Under the pieces are notes generated by a model that saw only the letters and a list, made by a program, of their open reading frames with translations, did no database searches and had not been told where the DNA came from. A stretch of 10,053 bases of DNA, taken from positions 1 through 10,053 of the forward strand of contig JASHSC010000320.1 of the NCBI GenBank assembly GCA_030036915.1, in the 5' to 3' direction. Shown here piece after piece: positions 1-7,547 of this stretch. The translations under genes were made by a program, and so were the position numbers. This DNA comes from Terriglobia bacterium (GTDB lineage Bacteria; Acidobacteriota; Terriglobia; UBA7540). Within the stretch, counting starts at the first letter, position 1; each line of letters opens with the position of its first letter.

Positions 1-1410
1 CGTAAATGGCCATTGGAAACCGCGTTCGCCGCCGTCATGGCCGCATGTGTGCTCGCCGCAAACCTTCAGATTCCCGGATTCGCCTGGCGGCAGGCTACTG
101 CCTGGCCGCGACGCATGATTGAGAACACGGGCATGATCCTGGCTGCGATATCGGGACGGGGGAATGATCTCTATGTTGCCAGCCGCGAGGCCGGCGCTAA
201 CCCCATGCTCGTCCTCGAACGAGCGAAGGACGTGATCGAGAACGATTCCGTCGACGTGATGAACTACCTCTTGCTGGCCCCGTTGGTCAATGGGATGAAT
301 TATCGGCCACGGCCCGTCCTTCAAGGCTTCGTTGCGTATACGCCGGCGCTTCAAAAACTCAATGCGGATTACTTCCGAGATGCCGATAGACCGCGTTATG
401 TATTGCTCGCCCACCAGGCCACGGACGGGCGGTTTCCCATGCTGGAGGATTCTGCCGCACTGAATTACGTTCTCAATAATTATGTTCCCGTTGCGCGGGA
501 CGGGGTCTTTCTAGTTTTGCGACAGCGAACGGCAGATGAGCTGCGATTCCATCTTGTCCATGAGGAGAGTTTGCGCTTCAATGAAAACTTCGATCTGCGC
601 CCGTGGGCTCATGGACCATTATTCATGTCTGTTGAGATCGTTCCCACCTTAATCGGACGCCTTGCGGATTTCCTGTATCAACGACGACCCCTTTATATGC
701 GAATTGGGCAAGGCGGCGAAAATGAAAGATTCAGAATTGTGCCTTCCATGGCGGAATTGCCATTTTTGGTGAGCCCTCTGTTGAAAAGCAATTATGACGT
801 TTTGAATTTTCTGGCTTCGCAGGCTGGCAGCGAGGCTGAAAGTGTAACCTTCGAACCGCCGGAGCGGGGGGCGTGGGAATATTTGAACCAAATCCGCGTG
901 CGGCTTTATACCGCCTCCGAATTTCCTCGAGCCGCGACGGAAGTGCCCGCTTCCCGCATCCTTGCCGATGTGCAGGGCCGCATCTTCTGGCCGGAGCCTG
1001 AATCAGTCGAAAGCGCCAGTCCGGGACGCGTGACGATCACTCATGGGACGCCTGCCTTGATGGTGCGTGCACCCAGCATCATCGAGGTGCAAATTCCGGT
1101 GAATACGTCATCATTCTCCGGCTACTTTGGCATTCCGGAAGATGCCCAGACGCTTAGCGAAAATTCAGGGGGGCTTGAGATTACCATATCGATTCAGGGT
1201 CAATCGGGGCACAGCCAGCCGGCTCTCAACCGCATTCTGCAACCAAAATTAAGAATCGACGACGGTGGCCGGTTCTCATTTCGCATCCCGATTGACACTG
1301 CACATGATCGCATCCTGACGCTAAAGACAAGCCCCCGTCCTATGGGCACGGCCGAGGGCGATTGGTCGTTCTGGTCGGATTGCAGATTCGATCTGAAAAG
1401 ATCACGTTGA
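1..1410 (+). CDS. Hypothetical membrane-anchored protein, 5' end outside window
   Basis: I do not recognise a named family. The reading frame is open to the left edge and the first possible start inside is a TTG at 13 with no convincing ribosome-binding site, so this is probably the C-terminal part of a longer gene; the stop is TGA at 1408-1410. Counting from the TTG, residues 3-23 are hydrophobic and resemble the last membrane helix of a larger protein. The rest is soluble, about 440 residues, and likely lies outside the cytoplasm. Stretches that look conserved are RPRPVLQGFVAYTP (about 98-111) and DGRFPMLED (about 138-146), followed by alternating hydrophobic and polar segments suggesting a beta-rich C-terminal half. 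From memory, similar segments occur at the ends of large uncharacterised membrane proteins resembling PMT-type glycosyltransferases, but no catalytic motif is visible here. The gene converges on the efflux operon and is probably unrelated to it. Confidence 0.75.
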   Translation, partial: RKWPLETAFAAVMAACVLAANLQIPGFAWRQATAWPRRMIENTGMILAAISGRGNDLYVASREAGANPMLVLERAKDVIENDSVDVMNYLLLAPLVNGMNYRPRPVLQGFVAYTPALQKLNADYFRDADRPRYVLLAHQATDGRFPMLEDSAALNYVLNNYVPVARDGVFLVLRQRTADELRFHLVHEESLRFNENFDLRPWAHGPLFMSVEIVPTLIGRLADFLYQRRPLYMRIGQGGENERFRIVPSMAELPFLVSPLLKSNYDVLNFLASQAGSEAESVTFEPPERGAWEYLNQIRVRLYTASEFPRAATEVPASRILADVQGRIFWPEPESVESASPGRVTITHGTPALMVRAPSIIEVQIPVNTSSFSGYFGIPEDAQTLSENSGGLEITISIQGQSGHSQPALNRILQPKLRIDDGGRFSFRIPIDTAHDRILTLKTSPRPMGTAEGDWSFWSDCRFDLKRSR

Positions 1411-1490
1411 TGAACAATCGTAAATCCACGCTGGGCTCGACGCTCCCCAAGGCAGCCCGCTGAAATATTTCGCGCGCCCGCAAGTTTCGC

Positions 1491-1501
1491 AATGCTGAAG
1501 T
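1491..1501 (+). repeat. 11-bp direct repeat, left copy (possible target-site duplication)
   Basis: AATGCTGAAGT here is repeated exactly at 1621-1631, just outside the two ends of the palindromic element. The match is exactly 11 bp and ends on both sides. This is the pattern left by insertion with target duplication, although 11 bp is long for a typical miniature element. Confidence 0.6.
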
Positions 1502-1502
1502 A

Positions 1503-1616
1503 GTGGGTCAGTTCGAAATTTCGGCATAGGGGCACCCCTTGCGGGTACCCTGCGCGATGTCGCTGGATTGAAGGGCAGGGACAAGCCCTGCCCCTACAGA
1601 ATTCAAACTGACCCAC
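1503..1616. repeat. REPIN/MITE-like palindromic repeat element
   Basis: The element begins with GTGGGTCAGTT (1503-1513) and ends with its exact reverse complement AACTGACCCAC (1606-1616). Inside are two hairpins. The first has arms 1530-1537 and 1543-1550 with one C/A mismatch and a 5-nt loop. The second has perfect 8-bp arms, GGGCAGGG (1573-1580) and CCCTGCCC (1586-1593), also with a 5-nt loop. Read on the minus strand, the second hairpin follows the same template as the first: TAGGGGCA, a three-base arm, CTTG, the opposite arm, then CCC. The element is therefore two similar palindromic units facing each other, the plan of REPIN elements, which are mobilised in trans by a transposase. It is non-coding, and no transposase gene is present in the window. 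Confidence 0.75.
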
Positions 1617-1620
1617 AACG

Positions 1621-1631
1621 AATGCTGAAGT
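1621..1631 (+). repeat. 11-bp direct repeat, right copy (possible target-site duplication)
   Basis: Second exact copy of AATGCTGAAGT (see 1491-1501). It lies 4 bp beyond the right terminal inverted repeat and 25 bp before the stop codon of the outer-membrane factor gene. Confidence 0.6.
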
Positions 1632-1656
1632 GAAATCGACGATTGTCCCTTAAGAT

Positions 1657-3057
1657 TTACGTTTGCCATCCACCGCCGAGGGCACGGTAGAGCTGCACGT
1701 AGTCAAGCAATTCGCTCAACTCGACCTGCACCAGGGTGAGCTCCGCGGCGTAGGTACGGGTATCACTATCGAGGACTTCCAGATAACTTGCGGCCCCCCC
1801 CCGATACCGGATATCGGAAAGGCGACTTGTATCCTGCGCGGCGCGGGTCAGTGATTCCTGCTGCGTGCGGTAATCGTGGTCCTTCTGATAGGCGATGAGA
1901 GCGTCCGACACCTCGCGGAACGCTTGTTGAATTGTTTGCTGGTAATTGAGCGTAGCTTCCTGCTGCTGCGCCTGCGCCAATTGCACACCGCTCCGAAGGG
2001 TTCCTCCCGCGTAGAGTGGCTGCGCAAGCTGGCTCGTCAGGTTCCACATCGTGGATTGTCCCGAGAACAACTGTGTCAGCGGGATGCTCTGGAGGCCGCC
2101 GACACCGGTCAGACTGATTTGGGGAAAGTAGGCGGCCTTGGCGACGCCGATTTGCGCATTCGCGGCCATCAATTCGGCCTCCGCCTCACGAATATCCGGT
2201 CGCCGCTCGAGCAACGATGAGGGTAGGCCGGCGGGCACTTCCGGCAGACGCGGCTGAGCGGTCAATTCCAATCCACGCGCTACGTCGCCGGGGTTCTGGC
2301 CCAGCAGAGTGCTGATCAGATCCTCCTGTTGCTGAATCTGCTTCTCGAGATCGGGAATCGCTCCCGAGGCGCTATAAACCAATTGCTCCGCTTGGCGCAC
2401 ATCGAGCAGAGAAGTCGCGCCGTGGTCGGCAAGCAATTGCGTGAGCCGGAGCGAATCCTGGTCGGATGCGAGCGTGCGCTTTGAAATTTGAAGCTGCAGG
2501 TCGTCCGCGCGGAGAACGAAATATGCGGAGACGACACTCGCCACCAACGAGCTTATCACTTGCCGCTGCGCCCAACCGCTGGCCAACAGTTCGTCCCGTG
2601 CGGCTTCAGTGGCGCGCCGGTACTTGCCCCAGAAGTCTAGGTTCCACTGCAAACCCAACCCGAGTTCCGTGTAGCTGGTGTCATAGGCCGAAAAAAACCT
2701 TGACCTTGAATCGCGCTGATTATTCCCTGCCAGAATCGCGCCGGCGGTGGGAAGCTGATTGCCCTTGGCAACTCCGAGTTGCGCCTGAGCCTCCAAAATG
2801 TGGGTTGCGGCGATGCGCACATCATAGTTCTGCTTCAGGGCAGTGCGAATCAGCACCTGTAACTGTGGGTCCTGGAACACCTCCCACCACTTCTCATCGC
2901 CGAAAGATGCGGCAGATGGGGGGCCACCGGATGGATTTCCTCGGAATGTCTGGGGCACATCAACCGTCGGCCTTTGATATTTCGGTCCCACGGTGCACGC
3001 GGCTGCAAGAGTCGCGAGCAACACCGCTACGGCGCTTGACCATCGTGCAAGCTTCAT
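1657..3057 (-). CDS. Outer-membrane efflux factor lipoprotein (OprM/NodT family)
   Basis: This is the outer-membrane channel of the tripartite RND pump. It is a trimeric barrel-and-tunnel protein that docks to the periplasmic adaptor and lets substrates leave the cell. The 466-residue length is normal for the family. A signal peptide (residues 1-20) ends at AAAC with Cys21 as the probable lipidated residue, followed by TVGPKYQRP, the usual start of NodT-type proteins. Two outer-membrane-efflux repeats follow: the first contains WNLDFWGKYRRATEAAR (near 140-155); the second contains ERRPDIREAEAELMAANAQI and a YAGG motif. ATG at 3057 is chosen over the TTG three bases upstream because AAGGAGG (3064-3070) sits 6 nt before it. 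The ATG overlaps the TGA of the pump gene by one base, indicating translational coupling. A G9 run lies near codons 419-422. The exported substrates cannot be told from the sequence. Confidence 0.95.
   Translation of the reverse strand: MKLARWSSAVAVLLATLAAACTVGPKYQRPTVDVPQTFRGNPSGGPPSAASFGDEKWWEVFQDPQLQVLIRTALKQNYDVRIAATHILEAQAQLGVAKGNQLPTAGAILAGNNQRDSRSRFFSAYDTSYTELGLGLQWNLDFWGKYRRATEAARDELLASGWAQRQVISSLVASVVSAYFVLRADDLQLQISKRTLASDQDSLRLTQLLADHGATSLLDVRQAEQLVYSASGAIPDLEKQIQQQEDLISTLLGQNPGDVARGLELTAQPRLPEVPAGLPSSLLERRPDIREAEAELMAANAQIGVAKAAYFPQISLTGVGGLQSIPLTQLFSGQSTMWNLTSQLAQPLYAGGTLRSGVQLAQAQQQEATLNYQQTIQQAFREVSDALIAYQKDHDYRTQQESLTRAAQDTSRLSDIRYRGGAASYLEVLDSDTRTYAAELTLVQVELSELLDYVQLYRALGGGWQT
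1794..1802 (-). repeat. G9 homopolymer within the outer-membrane factor gene
   Basis: Nine consecutive C on the plus strand (G on the coding strand) encode part of Arg-Gly-Gly-Ala around residues 419-422. Gain of one G would shift translation into a frame that stops about 12 codons later (stop ending at 1766), removing the last 40-odd normal residues. It may be a slippage site or a place prone to sequencing error. The frame as given is intact. Confidence 0.7.
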
Positions 3058-6000
3058 CAATGCCCTCCTTCCGTCGCTTCCGGAGGGGCCAGCAAATCGT
3101 GAGAATGGGCGTCGCCTTCACGGGCGGTCCCCAATTTGAGCGCAATGCTTTCGAAAAGCACAAAAAGAACAGGAATCAGGAAAATGGCCAGAGCCGTCGC
3201 TGCCAGCATACCGGCCACAACCACCGTTCCGAGAATTCTGCGCCCGACCGCTCCAGACCCCTCTGCAATGGCCAACGGCACGCATCCGAGAATAAAGGCG
3301 AAGGAGGTCATCAGAATGGGGCGCAGCCGCAATTTCGCGCCCTCGAGTGCGGCCTCCACCACTCCCCGTCCCTTCGCCATTTCGTCGCGCGCGAATTCCA
3401 CAATCAGGATGGCGTTTTTCGCGGCCAAGCCAATCAGCATTACCAAGCCGATTTGCGCGTAAATGTCGAGATCGAAATGGCGAAGGTAAAGGCCGGCAAA
3501 TGCTCCGAAGATGGCCACCGGCACGGAAAGGAGCACAGAGAAGGGGAGCGTCCAGCTCTCATACAACGCCGCCAAAATCAGAAATACGACAAGCAGGGAA
3601 AGCGCGAAGATGATTCCCGCCCTTCCAGCGGCCTGATTTTCCTGATAGGAGAGGTCTGCCCAGTCGTAACCCATGCCTGCCGGCAGCGTTTCCTGTGCGA
3701 CCTCGCGCAAGGCCTCCTGGGCCTGCCCCGAGCTATAGCCCGGTGCGGCGGAGCCAATCACCTGTGCGGCGCGAAACAGATTGAATCGATTGGTATAGTC
3801 AGGCCCGTGGGTCGGGCGGATGGAGACCAGGGTTGAGAGCGGAACCATGGTGCCCGCGTGGTCCCGCACATAGTATTGATCGATGGCGGAGGTCGTGGCG
3901 CGGTCCTGCGCCTCGGCCTCCAGGAATACCTTCCACTGCCGGCCGAATCGATTGAACTGGTTCACGTAGAGTCCGCCCAGCGAGGCTTGCAGCGTCTGAT
4001 AGACGTCGCTGATTGCCACGCCTTGCTTCAAGGCCTTGTCGCGATCCACGTTCACATACATCTGCGGGGTTCCCGCAGAGAATGGCGAGTTGACTCCGAT
4101 CAGTTCAGGGCGTTTGCTCGCCGCGTGGAGAAATTTCTGAAGGTTCTGGTCAAGATCGTCGGGGGTGCCGCCGCTGCGGTCTTGCAGCCAAAAAGAGAAT
4201 CCACCCGCGCTCCCCAGGCCGGGAATCGCCGGCGGGCTGAAGCAGAAAGCGATCGCGTCATGAACTTGCATGAACAATTGGCGATTGATGTCCGCCGTGA
4301 TGGCATCGGAATCGAGATGGCCAGCCCTCTCACTCCAGGGCTTCAGATTCACAAAATAGAAGCCATTGTTGGTTGTGGAGACGCGGGTCAGAAGACTGAA
4401 TCCATCGATAGTAGTGTAGCTTTGCACTCCGGGCGTATTGGCAAGGATGCTTTCGATTTGCCGGGTGACCCTGTCGGTGCGCTCCAAAGAGGCGGCGGGT
4501 GGGAGTTGCACGTTCAGAAAAAGAAATCCGTAGTCTTCCTCCGGAAGAAAGCTGGTGGGCAGCCTCCTTCCGACCAGTAAATCAGCGGCCATGAATGCGG
4601 CCAGAATAGCAATACCCACTGCCACTTTGCGCGTCAGTCCGTGGCTGATGTCCACGTAACCGCCTTTCAATTTGTTGAAAGTCCAGTTAAAGCCGCGGAA
4701 GAAACCTCCCATCAAGCCTTGTGAGGCCTTGCGCGGGCGAAGCAGCATGGCGGAAAGCGCGGGCGAGAGCGTGAGGGCGTTGAAGGCGGAAATGATCACC
4801 GAGATCGCGACCGTGACAGCGAACTGTTTGTTCAGGCGCCCCTGGATGCCGCTCATGAACGCCATGGGAATAAATACCGAGGCCAGGATGAGCGCGATGG
4901 CCACCACCGGCCCCGAAACCTCGCGCATCGCCTGGAGTGTGGCCTCGCGCGGCCGCATTCCCTCTTCAATGTGATGCTCCACCGCCTCAACCACCACAAT
5001 GGCATCGTCCACCACAAGACCAATAGCGAGAACCAGGCCGAAGAGTGACAGCGTGTTGATGGAGAATCCCAGCGCCGGAAAGATCGCGAAGGTACCGATC
5101 AGCGAAACCGGTACGGCGATCATCGGGATCAAAGTGGCCCGCCAATTCTGCAAAAACAAGTAGACCACCAGAATGACCAGCCCCATCGCGATGAATAATG
5201 TCACCAGGATTTCATGGATGCCTTCGGTCACGGGCAGTGTGGTGTCCAGCGAAGTGGTGTAAACCAGGTCGGGGGGAAATCGCTGCTTCAGTTGCTCCAT
5301 CACCTTGCGGGCGCCTTCCGCGACAGCGATGGCATTTGCACCGGGTGTGAGGAATATCGCAATAATGCAGCTTGGCTGCCCATTCAGGCGGGACATCTCG
5401 TTGTAACTCAGCCCACCAAGTTCAATGCGGGCAACGTCCTGAAGGCGGACAACGGAGCCATCGGGATTGGCGCGCACGACGATCTGGCCAAATTGCTCGG
5501 CAGTCACCAGGCGTCCCTGCGTGCGCACGATGTAAGTCATCTGCGTGCCCGGGGGCGCGGGGTTGCCCGCCAATTGGCCCGCCGGATTTACGGTGTTTTG
5601 CTGGTTCAGCGCATCAACCAGGTCGGCGACCGTCAGGCCGAGTTTGGCGAGAAGCTGGGGCTTAATCCAAATCCGCATCGAGTAGTCGGTTGCGCCGAAG
5701 AGGATCACTTGCCCCGCACCGGGCACACGCAGGATGGGATCGACGATGTTGATATTGGCGTAATTCGCAAGGAAAAGAGAATCGTGCGTGTGGTTCGGCG
5801 AATAGAGCGCGTAAGCGAGCAGGGGCAAGCCGGTAGATTTACGGATGCTGGTACCGTACTGAGTCACATCCGGCGGAAGATTAGGCGCTGCCTGCGCAAC
5901 ACGATTCTGAACATTCACCTCGTCCGTGTTGACGTCCGTATCCACGTCGAACGTCACCGTCAGCGCCATCGTATTGTCGTTGCCGTTTGTGGATTGCATG

Positions 6001-6230
6001 TAGAGCATGTTGTCCACACCGTTCATCTGCTGTTCGATGGGGGTGGCGACGGCCTGCTCCACGGTTAACGCATCGGCGCCGGGATAAGTGGCGGAAACGA
6101 TGATTTGAGGGGGAACGATATCGGGAAATTGCGCTTCGGGCAATCTTTCAATGGACACCAGGCCTGCGAGGATGGTGATGATGGCGATGACGATGGCGAC
6201 AATGGGGCGGCGGACGAAAAACTCAGCCAT
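3057..6230 (-). CDS. RND efflux transporter, inner-membrane pump (HAE1 family, AcrB/MexB-like)
   Basis: A proton-driven antiporter that captures hydrophobic or amphiphilic compounds from the periplasm and inner-membrane leaflet and passes them to the outer-membrane channel. At 1057 residues it has the normal size. The layout is classic: helix 1 (about 10-28), first large periplasmic loop, helices 2-6 (about 340-490), second loop (about 560-865) and the final helices (about 870-1030). The proton-relay residues are present: Asp408-Asp409 in GLVVDDAIVVVE and Lys938 in GLAAKNAILIVEFARDE, matching AcrB D407/D408 and K940. SPPAIPGLG (about 665-673) matches the flexible substrate loop of HAE1 pumps. 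These features exclude the heavy-metal (CusA) type. ATG at 6230 follows the adaptor stop by 3 nt, with AGGAG 9 nt upstream. The tail after about residue 1035 is acidic and His-containing. The actual drug range cannot be predicted. Confidence 0.97.
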   Translation of the reverse strand: MAEFFVRRPIVAIVIAIITILAGLVSIERLPEAQFPDIVPPQIIVSATYPGADALTVEQAVATPIEQQMNGVDNMLYMQSTNGNDNTMALTVTFDVDTDVNTDEVNVQNRVAQAAPNLPPDVTQYGTSIRKSTGLPLLAYALYSPNHTHDSLFLANYANINIVDPILRVPGAGQVILFGATDYSMRIWIKPQLLAKLGLTVADLVDALNQQNTVNPAGQLAGNPAPPGTQMTYIVRTQGRLVTAEQFGQIVVRANPDGSVVRLQDVARIELGGLSYNEMSRLNGQPSCIIAIFLTPGANAIAVAEGARKVMEQLKQRFPPDLVYTTSLDTTLPVTEGIHEILVTLFIAMGLVILVVYLFLQNWRATLIPMIAVPVSLIGTFAIFPALGFSINTLSLFGLVLAIGLVVDDAIVVVEAVEHHIEEGMRPREATLQAMREVSGPVVAIALILASVFIPMAFMSGIQGRLNKQFAVTVAISVIISAFNALTLSPALSAMLLRPRKASQGLMGGFFRGFNWTFNKLKGGYVDISHGLTRKVAVGIAILAAFMAADLLVGRRLPTSFLPEEDYGFLFLNVQLPPAASLERTDRVTRQIESILANTPGVQSYTTIDGFSLLTRVSTTNNGFYFVNLKPWSERAGHLDSDAITADINRQLFMQVHDAIAFCFSPPAIPGLGSAGGFSFWLQDRSGGTPDDLDQNLQKFLHAASKRPELIGVNSPFSAGTPQMYVNVDRDKALKQGVAISDVYQTLQASLGGLYVNQFNRFGRQWKVFLEAEAQDRATTSAIDQYYVRDHAGTMVPLSTLVSIRPTHGPDYTNRFNLFRAAQVIGSAAPGYSSGQAQEALREVAQETLPAGMGYDWADLSYQENQAAGRAGIIFALSLLVVFLILAALYESWTLPFSVLLSVPVAIFGAFAGLYLRHFDLDIYAQIGLVMLIGLAAKNAILIVEFARDEMAKGRGVVEAALEGAKLRLRPILMTSFAFILGCVPLAIAEGSGAVGRRILGTVVVAGMLAATALAIFLIPVLFVLFESIALKLGTAREGDAHSHDLLAPPEATEGGH
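3064..3070 (-). promoter_or_regulatory. Shine-Dalgarno site deciding the start of the outer-membrane factor
   Basis: AAGGAGG on the minus strand, 6 nt before the ATG at 3057 and located inside the last codons of the pump gene. A strong site here supports ATG over the adjacent TTG and explains efficient re-initiation at the overlapping stop and start. Confidence 0.75.
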
Positions 6231-6233
6231 GGA

Positions 6234-7436
6234 TCATTGCTCCTGCTTGGGCGCAGCAACCGGAATGGGATTCACAGTTGCACCTTGTCGCGCGAATTGA
6301 ATTCCGCCCACCACCACTCTGTCCCCAGCTTCCAGGCCCTGATTGACAATCCAAAAAGCGCCTGCCTGCGGACCGAGTTGCAGGGTTTGTATCTTTACCT
6401 TGTTATCGCTGCCCACCACCGCTGTCTGAAAAGTTCCTTGCAGTTCCGTTACCGCAGCCTGAGGAACAAGCACAGCATTGTGGCGGTCTTCCGTAACCGC
6501 CCGGACGCGGCCATATTCGCCCGGCCGCAGGATATTTCCCGGGTTCGGAAAAGCAGAGGCCACACGGATTGTGCCCGTACTCGGATCAATCTGGCGGTCA
6601 GTCCAAAGGACTTCGCCCGTGTGCGGATAAATGCTTCCATTGGCCAGCACCAGCGTCAGCGGGACGCCTTTGAGCGGCGTGCTCTGGACGCTCGCAGCTT
6701 GCGCCCCGATTTTCTGCGCGCGCAGATAATCCTGCTCCGACATGGGGAAGTAAACTTTGATCGGGTTGACCTGCGATACCGATGTCAGGACGGAGGTGGT
6801 TGTAACCAGGTCGCCGATTTGCGCCTGTGCGATACCGGCGATGCCGTCCACCAGTGAAACGATTTTGGTGAAGGACAGATTGAGTTGGGCCTGTTCAACC
6901 GCTGCCTTGGCCGCGGTAACGGCGGCGCGCGCCGCCGCCACTGCCGCCATGGCCCCGGCCTTCGCCTGAAGCTCAGTGTCCAATTGGCTCTGCGCGATGG
7001 CTTTGGCCTCGGCAAGGGGAGTATCGCGAGTTACATCCTGCGTGGCCTTAGCAAGTTGGGCCTGCGCTTGAATCACCTGCGCCTCATTTTGCTCCAACTG
7101 TCCTTGACTCTGGTCGAGCGCCGCCTGGAATGGCCGCGGGTCGATCTCAAATAGCACATCACCTTTGCGAACAAACGACCCCTCGCGATAATCCTGGCGG
7201 ATCAAATAGCCGGATACGTGCGGCTTGATCTGGGCGTTGATGTAACCATCCATCGTCGCGATCCACTCGCTGGTCAGGGGGACGTCGCGGCTTTCCACTG
7301 CCGCCACCTGCACCGTGGGCGGTGGTGTGTTGGCTTGCGCATTCACCTGGGAGTTGTTAGCACAGTTGCTGCTCGCCAGCAACAAGCCTCCCGTGAATAA
7401 AAATAGTCCCGAACGAAGCCTGTGACTTCGCGACAT
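6234..7436 (-). CDS. RND periplasmic adaptor (membrane fusion protein, AcrA/MexA-like)
   Basis: It links the inner-membrane pump to the outer-membrane channel and is needed for assembly and coupling. The 400-residue length is typical. A signal peptide covers about residues 1-24. Then come the first half of the lipoyl-like barrel (VSGYLIRQDYREGSFVRKGD, about 74-93), a long Ala/Gln-rich alpha-helical hairpin (about 100-190) predicted to be coiled coil, the second lipoyl half (about 190-215), the beta-barrel (about 225-310, with IDPSTGTIR and LRPGEYGRV) and the membrane-proximal domain. ATG at 7436 is preferred over an upstream in-frame TTG because GGAGGAG (7442-7448) lies 5 nt before it, whereas the TTG lies upstream of that site. 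Cys25 might be lipidated as in AcrA, but its context ASSNC has Asn at -1, which is unusual, so anchoring is uncertain. The gene is the first structural gene of the pump. Confidence 0.95.
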   Translation of the reverse strand: MSRSHRLRSGLFLFTGGLLLASSNCANNSQVNAQANTPPPTVQVAAVESRDVPLTSEWIATMDGYINAQIKPHVSGYLIRQDYREGSFVRKGDVLFEIDPRPFQAALDQSQGQLEQNEAQVIQAQAQLAKATQDVTRDTPLAEAKAIAQSQLDTELQAKAGAMAAVAAARAAVTAAKAAVEQAQLNLSFTKIVSLVDGIAGIAQAQIGDLVTTTSVLTSVSQVNPIKVYFPMSEQDYLRAQKIGAQAASVQSTPLKGVPLTLVLANGSIYPHTGEVLWTDRQIDPSTGTIRVASAFPNPGNILRPGEYGRVRAVTEDRHNAVLVPQAAVTELQGTFQTAVVGSDNKVKIQTLQLGPQAGAFWIVNQGLEAGDRVVVGGIQFARQGATVNPIPVAAPKQEQ

Positions 7437-7547
7437 TATCTCTCCTCCATCCAATGCAACCGCATTAGCCCCGGTAAGAAGCTCGTCCCGCCGTCTCCAT
7501 GGCGATTCTTTGCCTGCTCATTGAACTTTCGACACGGAGATAAACCC
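7437..7547 (-). other. Spacer between regulator and adaptor genes
   Basis: This 111-bp gap contains the adaptor's ribosome-binding site but no inverted repeat like the one upstream of tetR, no clear -35/-10 pair and no terminator hairpin. The pump genes are therefore probably read from the promoter upstream of tetR, though a weak internal promoter cannot be excluded. Confidence 0.5.
7442..7448 (-). promoter_or_regulatory. Shine-Dalgarno site deciding the adaptor start
   Basis: GGAGGAG on the minus strand, 5 nt before the ATG at 7436 (7 nt from the GGAGG core). It lies inside the extension that would be translated from the upstream TTG at 7454, so the ATG is the better start. Confidence 0.75.

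Larger units (their letters stand above)
1411..1656. other. Convergent intergenic region
   Basis: This gap separates the ends of two converging genes. I see no credible small gene in it. Its right half is occupied by a structured repeat (1503-1616) flanked by direct repeats. The left part (1411-1490) contains only a weak GGGCT/AGCCC pairing (1433-1437 with 1454-1458) and no T-run, so no standard intrinsic terminator is evident for either gene. The repeat's GC-rich hairpins could slow polymerase in both directions; that is inference. Confidence 0.6.

Noticed and set aside
1433..1458. GGGCT/AGCCC stem after the first gene as a terminator
   Set aside because: Only 5 bp of pairing with a 16-nt loop and no following T-run; too weak to call.
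1402..1616. Short open frames in the convergent gap
   Set aside because: They overlap the palindromic repeat or the end of the first gene, have no ribosome-binding site, and are not protein-like.
1491..1631. CRISPR or tandem repeat array
   Set aside because: Only two copies of the 11-bp repeat and two hairpins in opposite orientation; there is no regular repeat-spacer pattern.
2466..3836. 456-codon open frame on the plus strand across the channel and pump genes
   Set aside because: It lies wholly antisense to two strongly supported genes. Its translation is low-complexity and rich in Arg, His, Gln and Pro with no domain-like pattern, as expected for a shadow of GC-rich coding sequence.
5214..6068. 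284-codon open frame antisense to the pump gene
   Set aside because: Rich in His, Arg and Gly with no recognisable motifs; explained by codon bias of the RND gene on the other strand.
3057..6230. Heavy-metal (CusA) type RND pump
   Set aside because: The proton relay is the double-Asp HAE1 form with a PPAIPGLG loop, and the methionine-based metal path of CusA-type pumps was not seen.
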